Source: Atherinomorus stipes
Lineage: Eukaryota; Chordata; Actinopteri; Atheriniformes; Atherinidae
NCBI GenBank assembly: GCA_023101725.1
Contig: JALJCO010013382.1
Coordinates: 201,501 to 265,500, forward strand
Length of the DNA: 64,000 bases
Reading direction: 5' to 3'
The notes under the pieces were generated by a model. The model was not told the origin of the DNA, searched no databases, and worked only from the letters and a program-made list of their open reading frames with translations. A program made the position numbers and the translations under genes. The first letter of the stretch is position 1. The number at the start of each line of letters is the position of its first letter. This document shows, piece by piece, positions 24,252 through 47,161 of the stretch.

Positions 24252-24368
24252 CACTTTATTAGGTCCACCTTATCCTTCAGAACTGCTGTAATTCTTCATA
24301 GCATAGGTTCAACAAGGTGTTGGAAACATTCCTCGGAGATCTTGGTCCATACTGGCATGATGGCATCA
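24252..24368 (-). mobile_element. End fragment of the CACTTTATTAGG Tc1-like family
   Basis: CACTTTATTAGGTCCACCTT at 24252 and TTCAACAAGGTGTTGGAAAC match the left end and first 115 bases of the larger element at 31669. Only one terminus is present. It sits in the intron just before the giant exon. Confidence 0.8.
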
Positions 24369-24670
24369 TTTTTTAATAGTTTATTTATCAGGGCTCTTGT
24401 ACTATAAAAACCTTAATTCCTGAATTTATTTACAATTATATGATAACTTAATACAGAAAGTAATTTGGAGAAAAAAGAAATGCATTAGAAAAAAACAAAG
24501 AACTATTACATTTTGAGCAAATTTGTAACAACTAATAAATAAAGATAAATGATTAATGAATAATATAGAATACATGTTTGTGTGGTACAAGATATTAAAA
24601 TGAAATGTATATCACAATTGTTGAGCTTATTAAACTGCTGACACCTATAGTAAATGTCCTTATCTTTCAG

Positions 24671-27600
24671 GTTGATGGGGGACGTTCACCAGCAGCCTCC
24701 ATAGACATCCCCAGCATCTCCTCATCATCAGAGAGGATTCCTTTTCCATCCAAGAGGGAAGACAAACTCATTCCAAATGTTAACCATGAAGTGGAGGCAA
24801 CCGACAAAACCCATGTTCTTTCAAATGGTGACTGTAGACAACACGAGCAGAATGGCTTCCACATGCGTGGGCTGCAGCAGGGAAGCTGCTCTCAGTCTGT
24901 GACTGGAAGCAGGACAGACAAACCCATAAAAGACAGTACAAACCAGCGGACCGACCCCTCTGTAACCATGCTGTCCTCCACCGTGGTCACAGTTCTCGCC
25001 CCTCATTGGAGCGGCCGACTGCGCCGGAATAAAAGATTTGATGGAAGCGGGAACTCAGAATCTCAGGGGAATTTACAAGATGCTGCAGCAAAGCCCGACC
25101 AGGACAGCATGCCGAGGAGGGTCCCGTTTCTGAGCACCAGGAGGAATACGGTAGGCTGGTCGGCTAAGAGCGACCCCTCAAGCCTGGACTTTGAATCTAG
25201 AAGGAAACTGACTCAGACGGTGTCTTTGGATCCGTCAGCCACCCCTCCATCTTCCAGGCCTTTTCTCTTCCTGGATCCAAATCAACAAAGAAGAAATCCC
25301 CAAACGTGCCACCAAGGAGGACTCTCGTCTTTAAGCTCAAATCCAACAACAAGCAGTTTGCTTCTGAATTTTAGAAGCTTCAACTCCAACAGCAGGAACT
25401 GTTACTCAACCACAGACACTCCTGAGGTGAGTCCTTCATCTCTGCGCAGCTCTACAAGCGATCGAGCTGGAAAATTATTCAATAACAACAACCCAGAGAG
25501 GCCAAAGCCCCTCCTCTCCCCATCATCCATTCCTTATAAAACATCTGAGCCTGGTCTCGTCATCTCCCCGACTTCAGCCAATCACAGAGACAGGAACTCG
25601 TCTGACACGCTCTTTTTTCCAGCTGCACCTGAAACCAGCCCGTTCACCCTCCAACCTCAGACCAGCTTCACATTGTCCAAACACACATTTCAGGGAGGGT
25701 CAGATAAAAACTCAAACCCATCCTCAAGCAACTCCGTCACCTCGCCCAGACATTCCCACTACGACCACTCCACCGTTGGAAATACCCACTCTCTTCCTAG
25801 AAGAACCACCCTCACATCCACTTCCTGGTGGAAGAAAGTTTCCCAGGAAGGCGGTTCTCCTCTCGTTTTCAACGACGGCATCAAAGACGAGACCAAAACA
25901 ATGGTAGCTCCACCTTTTACTCGGAACAATGACACCGCCTCTCTGAGTCTGACCGACAACAAAAGGCCGGCCGCTCAAATTCCCAGTAACTCAGACAACA
26001 ACAACACGGCGGAGCCGGTTTGCAGAGGTAACATGAACCTCGCTTTGAGGACGCTGTCAGCTGAACCGGAGAGGTTTGTCAAAGAAAAGTACGGCTCAAA
26101 TTTAAACAGAGAGGCGCAGACGCCTCGCAGCATCCTGGATGGCTCATCTGGTGGTAAAACAAGCAGAGCTGCAGCACGGTTAACAGCGAGGCCCCCCAAG
26201 TATGACGTCAGCAGTGCTTCATTTACAGCAAATGTAGCTGAATCACCGTCCACAGAGAGCAGCAAATATAAAAGTAATGATTGTTCACCAACAACCAGCA
26301 GCTCCCACACATTCACTCACAACATGGACTCGCACAAGTTTTCGTCTCTTTCTCTTGATTCCACCTCCGTCCTCGACCGTCAAACTCCTTCTCAACCTAC
26401 CTCCCGATCCCCAAGCAACACTTTTTCCCTCCATCCTCATCCTCAAACTCCCTCATCTCAAACCCTGAAATTCACCAACACATCCAACATCACACCGATC
26501 GGCTTTGAGAGAAACTACGCCTGTCTTCCCAAACCTTTCCAGCCTAAATCCGCATCCAGCCTAAACTCTGGTGACTCTTTTTCCAAAACAAACCTCAGCC
26601 CCGTGTCCGCCACGGTTTCCTCCAGCTTATCCCTCGGTAGTCTCTCTGTCACTCCTCCCAGGACATCCCCCACCTCCCTCCTAACTCCCCCTGCAACTCC
26701 GGTCATCACCAGCCCCAGTTCAGACACTTCCAGCCCCAAAGGAGGACGTTGTTTCTCCAACAGCTCAGACAGGGAAGCAAAGAGAGCTTCGACCGGGTCA
26801 GAGGGAAAGAAAGCGAGACGAGTAACGTGGGAAGATTCGGTGGACACGCAGCGCTCAGAGCCAGATTCTCCTCGTATCCAAGCGAGCCCTCTATCTCCCT
26901 CTCGACCTTCCCAAAGCATTCCATCCATCTTTTCCTTTCTACGGTCAGGAAGTCCGGGAAGGACATCCAACACGCAGGTGGGAAAAGGAGGAAAGTTTCG
27001 CTCCTTATCGTCAGACTCCACCGAGAAAACCAAGCCAAGACCCGACGGTTTGATCTTTGACCAGGGAGGACGAGATGTGAGCACTTACAGGCAGGAACGG
27101 ACTCTATCGGTGGAGTCCGCCACCGCTCCGTGTCGAACCTCCGCTCCTCTATCCCTCCCTCCCGACTTCTCAAACGGATACAAACTTCGCTACAGCTCCC
27201 CTCCATACTCAACCCTCGTATCTTCCCGGCAGGCTCACGGAGAGCTAAAGACGACACCGCAGCGATTCTCGATGTTTTCCCCATCCTCCCAGCCAAATTA
27301 TACCTCAAACGTGCCCGTCAGGCCACCCCTGCCCCTCTCCTCGTCTTTCCAAAAGACGCTCTCAGATGCTGATCGAGTGAATAATAATTACAGCAAACAC
27401 ACTGACAAAGAACGGCTGAACAGCCAGATACAACTCCTGGACAACAGAGTTCACATCAGCTCCCAGTCTCTGCTGGGTGATGACAACCACAGCTCCACGT
27501 TCGTCACCGAGACCCTGGTTTACAGCATCAGACCCAAAGCAGACATGGAACCAACGAAAGCCGCACCTAAATCGCTACAATGCAACACAAACACACCCGT

Positions 27601-29308
27601 TTCCGTGGAGACCAAGTTAAATCAGGCATGTGGTGATTCAGATCAGAGCTCTAATGGCAGCAGCTGTGCGAAGAGTCGTTATGAGGGCGGCAGCAGAAGC
27701 ACGAAGGAGAGCGCGTTGGGGAAAAGCAGGTTTTACTCAGTGGAAGTTAATAATGAGCAAAGCTCAAAGAGAAGCCGCTTTGCTCTGAAGAAAAGCCTCA
27801 GCACGCCCAGCTCTAGCCTATCAAGGTCGGACTCCGAGAGGGTCAGCAAGGGTTACAACAGGATGGACCAAGTGTTCAACAAGCTGAGGCAGAAGTTCAG
27901 CACCAGACGGTCCGATGATGATGTCACGTTTCCGTGGAAATGGAAGCGAAGCGCCCAGGCGTCCTCTGTGAGCGGGTCGAGCGACGTCAGCAGCGTCAGC
28001 GACAACAGCGCCGACAGCGTCAGGACTCTAGAGGACCGAGCGCAGGAGACGGGGATGGATCTGAGCGACGGCTCCGTGGAAACGGATCGTGCGGATACCC
28101 GGATGCAGAACAGATACACGATCGTTCCCGCTGTCGCAGACACCAACACGGCGTATCAGCTCTCTGTTTGGTCAGAAAAACCAGCCCAAGACGCCGAGCA
28201 GAACAAGCTAAATGCTCGTGAAGAGAGCGTCCCTGACAGGGATGTCCACCTGGCTGTCCATGTCCCAGTAAACAACGAGTTTGACCAGTATGAAAACAGC
28301 GGGCTGGATTATAAAGCAACAACCCAGCTCCTCTCTGATCCCAGTCCTGTTTCCAGTTATCCTAACCAGAGCAGGAAGTCTACACCCAGCCCAAGAAGCC
28401 CCTTCTCCCCTTTCTCCTCTCTTTCTCCTCTCTCCCCGTTTTCTCCTCCTGATGGGACGGACGACAGCGTCTTCTTCAGTCCGAAGCTGCAGCGCCGCAG
28501 AGAGTCTTCCTCTCCGTGTGAGCCCAGAGACGGGATCAGCTTAGGAGGCGCGAGAAGAAGCCGAGCGTCCACAGGTCCTCCAAGTGCAGGTCCGGGGCAG
28601 GACCAGGAGCAGCTGGCGTCTTCATACGCTAACTTAAAGTACGGCATTGAGCCTGGGAGGTCCTTTTCTGTTAGCTCGGTTCTGTCCAGCCGGCCCTCAG
28701 GACCAGGTCGCATCTCCACCGGATCCAGGTTCATGAGTGTGGGGGATCTCTCTCAGTCTGCTTTTTCTTGCGGAGATAGTGGCAGAGATTTGGAGCGGTG
28801 TCCCGTCACACCTGACTGGACGGGAGAGTTTGGTTTCCAGCCGCCGAGCGACTCTGGGACGTCCGACTTCTCTGATCAGAGTAAAATGAGATCCAGATCT
28901 CTGCCTCGGTCCCTGACCCGGTGCTTGACCAACTGGAGCTCAGGAGTCCCTCCTCTCCAGCCTGCGACTGCCGCCTCCTCAAAGCCAGCTCGCCTTCGCA
29001 GTCCCAACATGAACACTTACTTTGCGTGGGAAGCCGAGGGCCCCCCGACTCCTCCTCCAACACCCCCCCTGTCCCCAGTGTCCAGACGGATGTCCAAACC
29101 CCCCAGTCTTTCTCCTCCCAGCTTTCCCAGCTCATCAGGAGCTCTGCAGCCGGACAGCCAGTCCTCCAGGGGGCGTCTGCTCTCCCGGGATTACGTATCA
29201 AGCCTCGGCACCTTTGACGAATCCTCAGACAGCAGCTCCGACACGACAACAGATGATGAATATTACTTAGAAACAGACCAGGAAGGAGAAAAAGAGACGG
29301 AGCTCTGA
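24671..29308 (+). CDS. Giant terminal exon: unidentified serine/proline-rich, probably disordered protein
   Basis: After the acceptor CTTATCTTTCAG (24670) one frame runs 1545 codons to TGA at 29306. The protein is dominated by Ser, Thr, Pro, Arg and Asn with no hydrophobic domain, signal peptide or membrane span. It looks intrinsically disordered and probably phosphorylated, with many SP and TP sites. Landmarks by exon residue: an RLRRNKR basic patch near 120; KARRVTWEDSVD near 713; a basic amphipathic segment NRMDQVFNKLRQKF near 1062-1077; Ser-Pro repeats (SPRSPFSPFSSLSPLSPF) near 1240; GPPTPPPTPPLSP near 1458; an acidic tail with SDSSSDTTTDDEYY near 1520. The last residues, ETEL, fit a class I PDZ-binding motif. 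I do not recognise the family. A scaffold or cytoskeleton-associated role is only a guess from composition. Long antisense open frames are shadows of this one. Confidence 0.9.
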   Translation, partial: VDGGRSPAASIDIPSISSSSERIPFPSKREDKLIPNVNHEVEATDKTHVLSNGDCRQHEQNGFHMRGLQQGSCSQSVTGSRTDKPIKDSTNQRTDPSVTMLSSTVVTVLAPHWSGRLRRNKRFDGSGNSESQGNLQDAAAKPDQDSMPRRVPFLSTRRNTVGWSAKSDPSSLDFESRRKLTQTVSLDPSATPPSSRPFLFLDPNQQRRNPQTCHQGGLSSLSSNPTTSSLLLNFRSFNSNSRNCYSTTDTPEVSPSSLRSSTSDRAGKLFNNNNPERPKPLLSPSSIPYKTSEPGLVISPTSANHRDRNSSDTLFFPAAPETSPFTLQPQTSFTLSKHTFQGGSDKNSNPSSSNSVTSPRHSHYDHSTVGNTHSLPRRTTLTSTSWWKKVSQEGGSPLVFNDGIKDETKTMVAPPFTRNNDTASLSLTDNKRPAAQIPSNSDNNNTAEPVCRGNMNLALRTLSAEPERFVKEKYGSNLNREAQTPRSILDGSSGGKTSRAAARLTARPPKYDVSSASFTANVAESPSTESSKYKSNDCSPTTSSSHTFTHNMDSHKFSSLSLDSTSVLDRQTPSQPTSRSPSNTFSLHPHPQTPSSQTLKFTNTSNITPIGFERNYACLPKPFQPKSASSLNSGDSFSKTNLSPVSATVSSSLSLGSLSVTPPRTSPTSLLTPPATPVITSPSSDTSSPKGGRCFSNSSDREAKRASTGSEGKKARRVTWEDSVDTQRSEPDSPRIQASPLSPSRPSQSIPSIFSFLRSGSPGRTSNTQVGKGGKFRSLSSDSTEKTKPRPDGLIFDQGGRDVSTYRQERTLSVESATAPCRTSAPLSLPPDFSNGYKLRYSSPPYSTLVSSRQAHGELKTTPQRFSMFSPSSQPNYTSNVPVRPPLPLSSSFQKTLSDADRVNNNYSKHTDKERLNSQIQLLDNRVHISSQSLLGDDNHSSTFVTETLVYSIRPKADMEPTKAAPKSLQCNTNTPVSVETKLNQACGDSDQSSNGSSCAKSRYEGGSRSTKESALGKSRFYSVEVNNEQSSKRSRFALKKSLSTPSSSLSRSDSERVSKGYNRMDQVFNKLRQKFSTRRSDDDVTFPWKWKRSAQASSVSGSSDVSSVSDNSADSVRTLEDRAQETGMDLSDGSVETDRADTRMQNRYTIVPAVADTNTAYQLSVWSEKPAQDAEQNKLNAREESVPDRDVHLAVHVPVNNEFDQYENSGLDYKATTQLLSDPSPVSSYPNQSRKSTPSPRSPFSPFSSLSPLSPFSPPDGTDDSVFFSPKLQRRRESSSPCEPRDGISLGGARRSRASTGPPSAGPGQDQEQLASSYANLKYGIEPGRSFSVSSVLSSRPSGPGRISTGSRFMSVGDLSQSAFSCGDSGRDLERCPVTPDWTGEFGFQPPSDSGTSDFSDQSKMRSRSLPRSLTRCLTNWSSGVPPLQPATAASSKPARLRSPNMNTYFAWEAEGPPTPPPTPPLSPVSRRMSKPPSLSPPSFPSSSGALQPDSQSSRGRLLSRDYVSSLGTFDESSDSSSDTTTDDEYYLETDQEGEKETEL

Positions 29309-29850
29309 AAGCAGGGGGGCGGCTGAGATGAAGATCGCCTGATGGAAAGCGATTGTTTCAGTCACCGTCGGGGCAGGAAGGCATCACTGGAGGAGCGAGT
29401 TTATCAGCAAAGTGTTAATAACATTTACATCATCCCAGGTCGTACATGACTGCAGATCTGCAACAAACGGCTGTTTCATCATTTCTGGTCTGTTTGCATG
29501 ACAGAGGTGTGCAGTTTATATAAATACATGTTCAGCTTTAACACAACTGTTTAGGTTTGCTTTCATCCTGCAAGGTATCTGAGCACTGAGGTAAATCTGG
29601 AGAAACTGATGTTTTATGATGTTTGAGATCGATCAGAAAGTTGTTGGCATAAACTGTTTTCTTAACTTCTTTTTAAAAGTGTGTCGCTGAGAAATTGTAC
29701 AATGGGATGAAATATAAAAAGAGTATGATTCACATTTTTCATCAAATCTTCATAAAGTTCTCTATCTAGCATTTGCTTCTATTTGTACAGAAATTATCTT
29801 AAATCTTAATATAAGAATTTTATAAATAAATCTGATATTTCTAACAAAGC
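29309..29850 (+). other. 3' UTR of the serine-rich gene
   Basis: Non-coding from the TGA to about 20 bases after the AATAAA at 29825. A GT-rich stretch (CTTGTTTTTGGAGGTTTCTG) follows, as expected downstream of a cleavage site. Confidence 0.65.
29825..29830 (+). terminator. Poly(A) signal AATAAA of the serine-rich gene
   Basis: It is the first canonical hexamer after the stop, 517 bases downstream, and is followed by T/GT-rich DNA. Confidence 0.65.
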
Positions 29851-29959
29851 TTGTTTTTGGAGGTTTCTGTTGCTGCAGTGTTAAGTTTGATGTTATCCTT
29901 GGCCATTTTGCACATTTTTCATAATTTTTTCTTTTTTTCATTTGGTAATCTTTTCGCTA

Positions 29960-30001
<42 letters not shown>

Positions 30002-31668
30002 AGTGTCGTTAACACTCACGCCTTCGCCCCCTCTGGTGACCTTTGTTGCACAAAAACTGCTGTAAAAAAACATCTTTTTATCTTTTTTTTTCTTTTCAAC
30101 AAATCACTTCAGACCTGCGCAAAGCAACCAAAAATTCAATCATTTTTAAGATTTTATTGTATTTTATTTTCAGGAATTGTTTCAATGCCACTTTATTTGA
30201 ATTATGCCATTGACTTTTATTAAAACTATATTTTTTTAATCTCACAGTCATTTTAGCTCTTTAATGTGATTCTGTAATGTCAACCTTTCATTTTGAAGAA
30301 AAGTAGTAATATTTGACATTTTTACTGGATTCCACCAGATTCAACTGGTTTTCTATTGTAGACAGATGCAGGAAATTCATGTATTTTTGTTAGTTATATC
30401 ATGGAGCTCTGGGACTACCAGGGGCCCAGAGATTGAAAATGGAGAAAAATATTGATGTTTGAGAATTGTAGAGTAGTTTTTGGCCACTAAGGTCACCATA
30501 GGAGGCAGAATTTCTGAAGGACATAAGGGTTAAGCAGCATGGTTGTTTCCTGTCAGTGTTTTACACCCAGAAAGTCAGAAGGAGTCATTTCTGGGGAAAA
30601 TAGAGAGAAGTGATGGCAGTCTGCAGGGGTTTTCCACACAGCAGATTTATCTTGGAGCTTTTCCTGATGTTATTCAGCTTGGTGTTCTCGTTCATTATTG
30701 GCTGTGGCAAATCATAAACTGTTGTCCTGGTTAGATAAATCCTCCCTTGTTGCATTTTTCTGGCAGTGTACTCCGTGTCTTGACTTTCCGGGAAGCTTTC
30801 GCGCCAAGGCGGAACATTCTGCTTTGTATTATCAGCCATGACATCATCTGGGAAGGGCATGGCTGCTTCACACCGTGTGTCATCGTCCTCACTGCACTGA
30901 CTCTGAATCTGCTTTTCCATCTGAGGTCACACAGAAAAGGAAAGTGCCACACTGGTCACCATAGAAGCGGTGAAACACTTGTTCCTCCACAGCCCTCTAT
31001 CCACACAGTGAAGACATGTTACTGAAGTCTGGCTGGTAAACAGGCAAGGAAGCTCATGTGGAAACAATCGTGTGTTACATAACCTGATAAAGTTTAAAAG
31101 GGTCAATATTTAAATACGTTGAGAGGCTGTTTGCTGAAAGAGGAGTGTGCTTTCATGAGGGAAGTAAACTTTGCTGTGACATTTCACACATTTAATCAGT
31201 GCTGACAGATATCTACTGAAATGATGGTGCAGAGCTGCAGGACAGATTTATATGAAGCTGCAGGTTCTGCTGTTCCAGCCTTGCAATACAAAAACAAAAA
31301 GCTGATTTTTTTACAGTTGGAATCAACATAGAGAAGGATTTATTTTTATGCTCAGGTGCAGCTGCATAACACTGATTTAATCAGATATTCTCATTAAATG
31401 AGCTTGTCAAGCAGGTTAGTGAGTTTCCTGTGAAGTAAGGAATCAGTGATTCTATTATTCCCCTCTACTAATATTTAAATATGGTAACATGTTGTATGCT
31501 TCTTTAATCAGTCTGTTTAAAGCCTTATTTCTCAAATGGGGGTATGAGAACCCCTGGGGGTACTTCAGGGCTTTCCAGGGGGTATGCAAAGTATTTTAAT
31601 AGCCATATGCGTTTATATATACATACACACACACATATATATATATATATACATACACTCTCACAGGC
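29851..31668. other. Intergenic stretch between convergent genes
   Basis: It holds a (TTTC)n microsatellite at 29962-30000 and otherwise unique DNA. A 111-codon - strand frame (30920 to 30585, starting MEKQIQSQCSEDDDTRC) follows a GTGACCTCAG acceptor-like site and looks mildly coding-like, but I recognise nothing in it. A GGGGGTACTTCAGGGCTTTC block sits near 31555, before the Tc1-like element. Confidence 0.45.
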
Positions 31669-31679
31669 CACTTTATTAG

Positions 31680-32935
31680 GTACACCTTGCTTGTACATGG
31701 TTGGACCCCTTTTGCCTTAAGAACTGCTTTAATCCTTCGTGGCATTGAGTCAACAAGGTGCTGGAAACATTCCTCTGAGATTTTGCTCCATATTGACATG
31801 ACAGCATCACACAGTTGCTGCAGATTTGTCGGCTGCACATCCATGATGCAAATCTCCCATTCCACTACATCCCAAATGTGCTCTATGAGTTTTATGCACA
31901 ACCTCACTACTTCCTGAACTTAGTAGTGCTCCTCTGTTTCCTGTCTTTCATCACTGAACGAACTGATTAATCCAGGTGTGTCTGACCTCAGTAACTGGCC
32001 ACACACACCTGGATAAATCAGTTTGTCCAATAATGAAAGACAGGAAACAGAGGAGCACAACTAAGTTCAGGAAGTACTGGAGTCGTGCATGTGGCCCATT
32101 GGATTGATATCTGGTGACTGTGGAGGTCATTGGAGGACAATGAATTCATTGTCATGTTCAAGAAACCAGTCTGAGATGATTCGTGCTTTGTGACACGGCA
32201 CAATATCCTGCTGGAAGTAGCCATTAGACAATGGGTACACTGTGGTCATAAAGGGATGGACATGGTCAGCAACAATACGCATGTAGGCTGTGGTGGTTAA
32301 ACCATGCTACATTGGTACTAAGGGGCCCAAAATGTGCCAAGAAAATCTCTCCCACACCATTACACCACCACCACCAATCTGAACCGTTGATACAAGGCAG
32401 GATGCATCCATGCTTTCATGTTGCTGACACCAAATTCTGAGCCTACCATCCGAATGTTGCAGCAGATATCGAGACTCATCAGACCAGCAACGTTTCTCCA
32501 TCTTCTATTGTCCAGTGTTGGTGAGTCTGTGTGAATTGTAGCCTCAGTTTCCTGTTCTTAACTGACATGAGTGGCACCCGGTGCAGTCTTCTGCTGCTGT
32601 AGCCCATCCGCCTCAAGGTTGGATGTGTTGTGCATTCAGAGATGCTCTTCTGCATACTTCAGTTGTAACAAGTGGTTATTTACTGTTGCCTTTCTATCAG
32701 CTCGAACCAGTCTGGCCATTCTCCTCTGATCTCTGGCATCAACAAGGCATTTGTGCCCACAGAACTGCTGCTCACTGGATATTTTCACTCTTTCGGACCA
32801 TTCTCTGTAAACCCTAGAGATGGTTGCACGTGAAAATCCCAGTAGGTCAGCAGTTTCTGAAATTCTCAGACCAGCCCGTCTGACACCAACAACCATGCCA
32901 AGTTCAAAGTCACTTAAACCACCTTTCTTCCCCAT
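31680..32935 (-). pseudogene. Tc1-like transposase relic, frameshifted and interrupted
   Basis: From an ATG at 32935 the frame gives MGKKGGLSDFELGMVVGV, then a helix-turn-helix with ISETADLLGFSRATISRVY, ending by 32636. Later pieces occur in shifted frames: CWSDESRYLLQHSDGRLRIW and VQIGGGGVMVWERFSWHILG near 32500-32310, then LIEHIWDVVEW near 31880 and LQQLCDAVMSIWSKISEECF near 31800. Block order matches a Tc1-type DD34E transposase, but frameshifts and the insertion at 31908-32076 abolish function. Confidence 0.82.
31908..32076. mobile_element. Near-perfect palindromic insertion (foldback MITE) inside the Tc1-like element
   Basis: The arms TACTTCCTGAACTTAGTAGT and ACAACTAAGTTCAGGAAGTA are inverted repeats of about 70 bases each with few mismatches, around a short centre. 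The TA at both ends could be a Tc1/mariner-type target duplication. It separates parts of the transposase that are contiguous in relatives, so it is a later insertion. Confidence 0.75.
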
Positions 32936-33102
32936 TCTGATGCTCGATTTGAGCTGCAGCAGATCATCATGACCATGTCTACATGCCTAAATGCATTGAG
33001 TTGCTGCCATGTGATTGGCTGATTGGAAATTTGTGTTAAGCACATTAGGTACACATTACGTACACCTGTCCAAGCAGTTGGACAGGTGTACCTAATAAAG
33101 TG

Positions 33103-33217
33103 TGTGTGTGTAAAATATATATATATATATATATATATGACTGCTCCCCGGGCGCTTCAGGTAGCAGCCCACTGCTCTCTGGTACTACTGTAAGAGAGGG
33201 TAAAATGCAGAGCCTAA

Positions 33218-33249
<32 letters not shown>

Positions 33250-33255
33250 AAATAT

Positions 33256-33300
<45 letters not shown>

Positions 33301-33350
33301 ATTAAAAAAAAAAAGTAGCATTCCTTGGATAAAAAAATAAATTCATTAAT

Positions 33351-33381
<31 letters not shown>

Positions 33382-33390
33382 CTCTCTTTC
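33103..33390. repeat. Low-complexity cluster: TG, TA and poly(T) runs
   Basis: Two TA microsatellites (33116-33137 and 33219-33243) and two long T runs (33256-33294 and 33354-33380) lie next to the transposon end. Short frames here are artefacts of low complexity. Confidence 0.9.
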
Positions 33391-33794
33391 CTCTTTTCAA
33401 GGAGTCATTACTATGAGAGTGGGTTCATTGCTTCCTGTGTAATTAGTAAGACTACACTCCCCTCTAGTGGAGAAATTAAACCAAGTCAGGTGGAAAAAAT
33501 ATTAGAAAATGAATAAATAAAAATAGTTGGCTTTGTTGACGTGGATTTGTAAAAGGAAAATGTTTCACAAGCAGTAAAACTCAGACTTTTATACGACATG
33601 GTGATCAAACAGTGTACAGTTCAGACAGCTTTCTGTCGTCTACCTGCTGCTCATCAACCAGAAACCCATCAGGCTGTTTATCTTTCAGAAATAAAGGGTG
33701 AAGCTTTGCAGCTCACTTTTTATTGTGTGCATGTAGTCGGAGATAATTAATCATTTCAAGTCACATGACACAACACAGATGCTGAATTCAATGC
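33391..33794. other. Short intergenic spacer 3' of the myosin gene
   Basis: No feature can be supported between the T runs and the myosin poly(A) signal. Confidence 0.5.
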
Positions 33795-33800
33795 TTTATT
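33795..33800 (-). terminator. Poly(A) signal of the myosin heavy chain gene
   Basis: TTTATT on the + strand is AATAAA on the - strand, 74 bases after the myosin stop codon. The resulting 3' UTR of roughly 95-100 bases is short, as is common for sarcomeric myosin genes. Confidence 0.8.
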
Positions 33801-33873
33801 CTTTTTTCCTCTCATGTTGCATGAAGGATAAAGAACAACTACACTACTGTTTCATTCTGTCAGGTGAATGGTT

Positions 33874-46840
<12,967 letters not shown>

Positions 46841-47090
46841 CTTGAAAGCTGTGAATGATCAACTGAAGTTAGGGCCTTTTTTTTAAACCAATTCTTTTCT
46901 ATTAATCATGATTCACATTCAGGTATAATGCACGTTATATAGCCTTTTACCTGTTTCTTCTTCCTCCCCCCCTCGACTGTGTGGCTGTATGAAGTCCCTA
47001 CAAACATAAAAGCAGCCTTAGATTTGAACTCGCTGACCGTAAGGTCATAAAGTTTTCGTACTCACCTGGAGGTGCTCTGGTCCTGATCTT
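46841..47090 (-). other. 5' UTR exons of the myosin gene
   Basis: Non-coding exon 2 is 46951-46997, with acceptor TTTGTAG and donor CAG|GTAAAA. The start exon has 9 UTR bases (46841-46849) after acceptor TTCACAG. Exon 1 ends at 47066 with CTCCAG|GTGAGT and should begin about 25-30 bases below the TATA box, near 47088. Two short untranslated exons before the ATG exon are typical of sarcomeric myosin genes. Confidence 0.8.
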
Positions 47091-47110
47091 ACTGTTCTTT
47101 GGGAACTCCT

Positions 47111-47119
47111 CTTTTTATA
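47111..47119 (-). promoter_or_regulatory. TATA box of the myosin gene
   Basis: TATAAAAAG on the - strand lies about 30 bases before the inferred cap site and 53 bases before the first donor. A strong TATA box is normal for muscle myosin promoters. Confidence 0.8.
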
Positions 47120-47151
47120 CAACCAGGAGGCAGTGCTCCGGCACAGAGTCG

Positions 47152-47161
47152 CCCTATAAGG
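47152..47161 (-). promoter_or_regulatory. CArG-like motif upstream of the TATA box
   Basis: CCTTATAGGG (- strand) is one base away from the SRF consensus CC(A/T)6GG and lies about 35 bases upstream of the TATA box. The position suits a muscle promoter, but a single mismatched motif is weak evidence. Confidence 0.3.

Larger units (their letters stand above)
31669..33102 (-). mobile_element. Tc1/mariner-like transposon with CACTTTATTAGG ends
   Basis: Inverted termini are CACTTTATTAGGTACACCTT at the left and GGTGTACCTAATAAAGTG at the right, about 1.43 kb apart. A transposase relic is read on the - strand. Fragments of the same family occur at 24252 and 58690. The right end carries a small hairpin (CACCTGTCC...GGACAGGTG) just inside the terminus. 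A palindromic element has inserted at 31908. Confidence 0.88.

Noticed and set aside
24667..29270. Many long frames antisense or in other frames within the serine-rich exon
   Set aside because: They are shadows of a GC-biased coding sequence: none is continuous, and the sense frame of 1545 codons accounts for the region.
33100..33516. Short frames over the TA, TG and T runs
   Set aside because: Their composition simply reflects low-complexity DNA.
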